From NCBI GenBank assembly GCA_026692905.1, contig JAPLNL010000099.1, forward strand, positions 1 through 43,294: a DNA stretch of 43,294 bases, given 5' to 3'. This DNA comes from Planctomycetota bacterium. Lineage in GTDB: Bacteria > Planctomycetota > Planctomycetia > Pirellulales > Pirellulaceae. Shown piece after piece: positions 43,278 to 43,294 of this stretch. Position 1 is the stretch's first letter; each line of letters begins with the position of its first letter. The notes beneath the pieces are model-generated. The model had not been told where the DNA came from. It saw only the letters and a program-made list of their open reading frames with translations, and made no database searches. The position numbers and the translations under genes were made by a program.

Positions 43278-43294
43278 CGTGGGCCCGGTGGACC

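Overview
The window looks like a chromosomal segment of a planctomycete, most likely of the Pirellulaceae. The evidence is the marker families: a DUF1549/DUF1553 protein followed by a DUF1501 protein, a PEP-CTERM-anchored subtilase-like protein, PQQ-type beta-propeller and HEAT lipoproteins, a YHYH-domain protein, many secreted proteins of unknown function, and a flagellin/FliD pair. No rRNA, tRNA, CRISPR array, prophage or transposase gene was recognised. Most genes read as ordinary single-copy chromosomal genes.

Layout. 1-6950: a small secreted protein (-), serS (+), a 1101-residue fusion of all three AmmeMemoRadiSam components (+), an acidic protein and a half-size EamA transporter (+). 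7074-8528: PEP-CTERM subtilase-like protein (+). 8677-12364: a tight minus-strand operon, transcribed in the order Rad50/SbcC-like N-terminal half ending in a CxxC hook, Mre11/SbcD-like nuclease, small coiled-coil protein, SpoU-type RNA methyltransferase. 12734-17705: large flagellin with a strong terminator, then a double-length FliD. 17802-20623: HEAT lipoprotein (-), a frameshifted BamB-like beta-propeller gene (+) and a small lipoprotein (+). 20948-26322: DUF1549/DUF1553 and DUF1501 pair (-), then a degenerate J-domain membrane protein with a small membrane protein (-). 26920-31539: rpoD (-) divergent from comEC (+). 31678-37857: small lipoprotein (-), CocE/NonD hydrolase (+), large TPR protein (-), PP2A-like phosphatase (-). 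38226-43294: SLOG-family protein (-), then an overlapping cluster of tetrahaem cytochrome, small Gln-rich protein and 3-hydroxyacyl-CoA dehydrogenase (+), a YHYH protein (+) and an EF-hand/Gly-Pro-rich secreted protein at the right edge.

The intergenic spaces are unusually structured. Three dispersed repeat families fill almost every longer gap. Family 1 has a 26-bp core around CTAGCTTGCGCGTCGTGC, with about 16 copies in four clusters. Two clusters are bracketed by inverted GGCGAGCGGC boxes, and one of these contains a perfect 26-bp-arm hairpin. Family 2 is a double hairpin of about 68 bp in four copies, whose two stems differ by a compensated base-pair swap and whose loops are complementary. 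Family 3 is a long GC-rich hairpin next to a TTTACAGCGGTGG module. These elements resemble REP/BIME or MITE-type non-autonomous elements and may also serve as terminators.

The best candidates for something undescribed are the half-Rad50 operon, the triple AmmeMemoRadiSam fusion and the two structured repeat families. Two genes carry apparent disabling changes: a -1 frameshift in the beta-propeller gene and a nonsense change in the EF-hand gene. Both need read-level confirmation.
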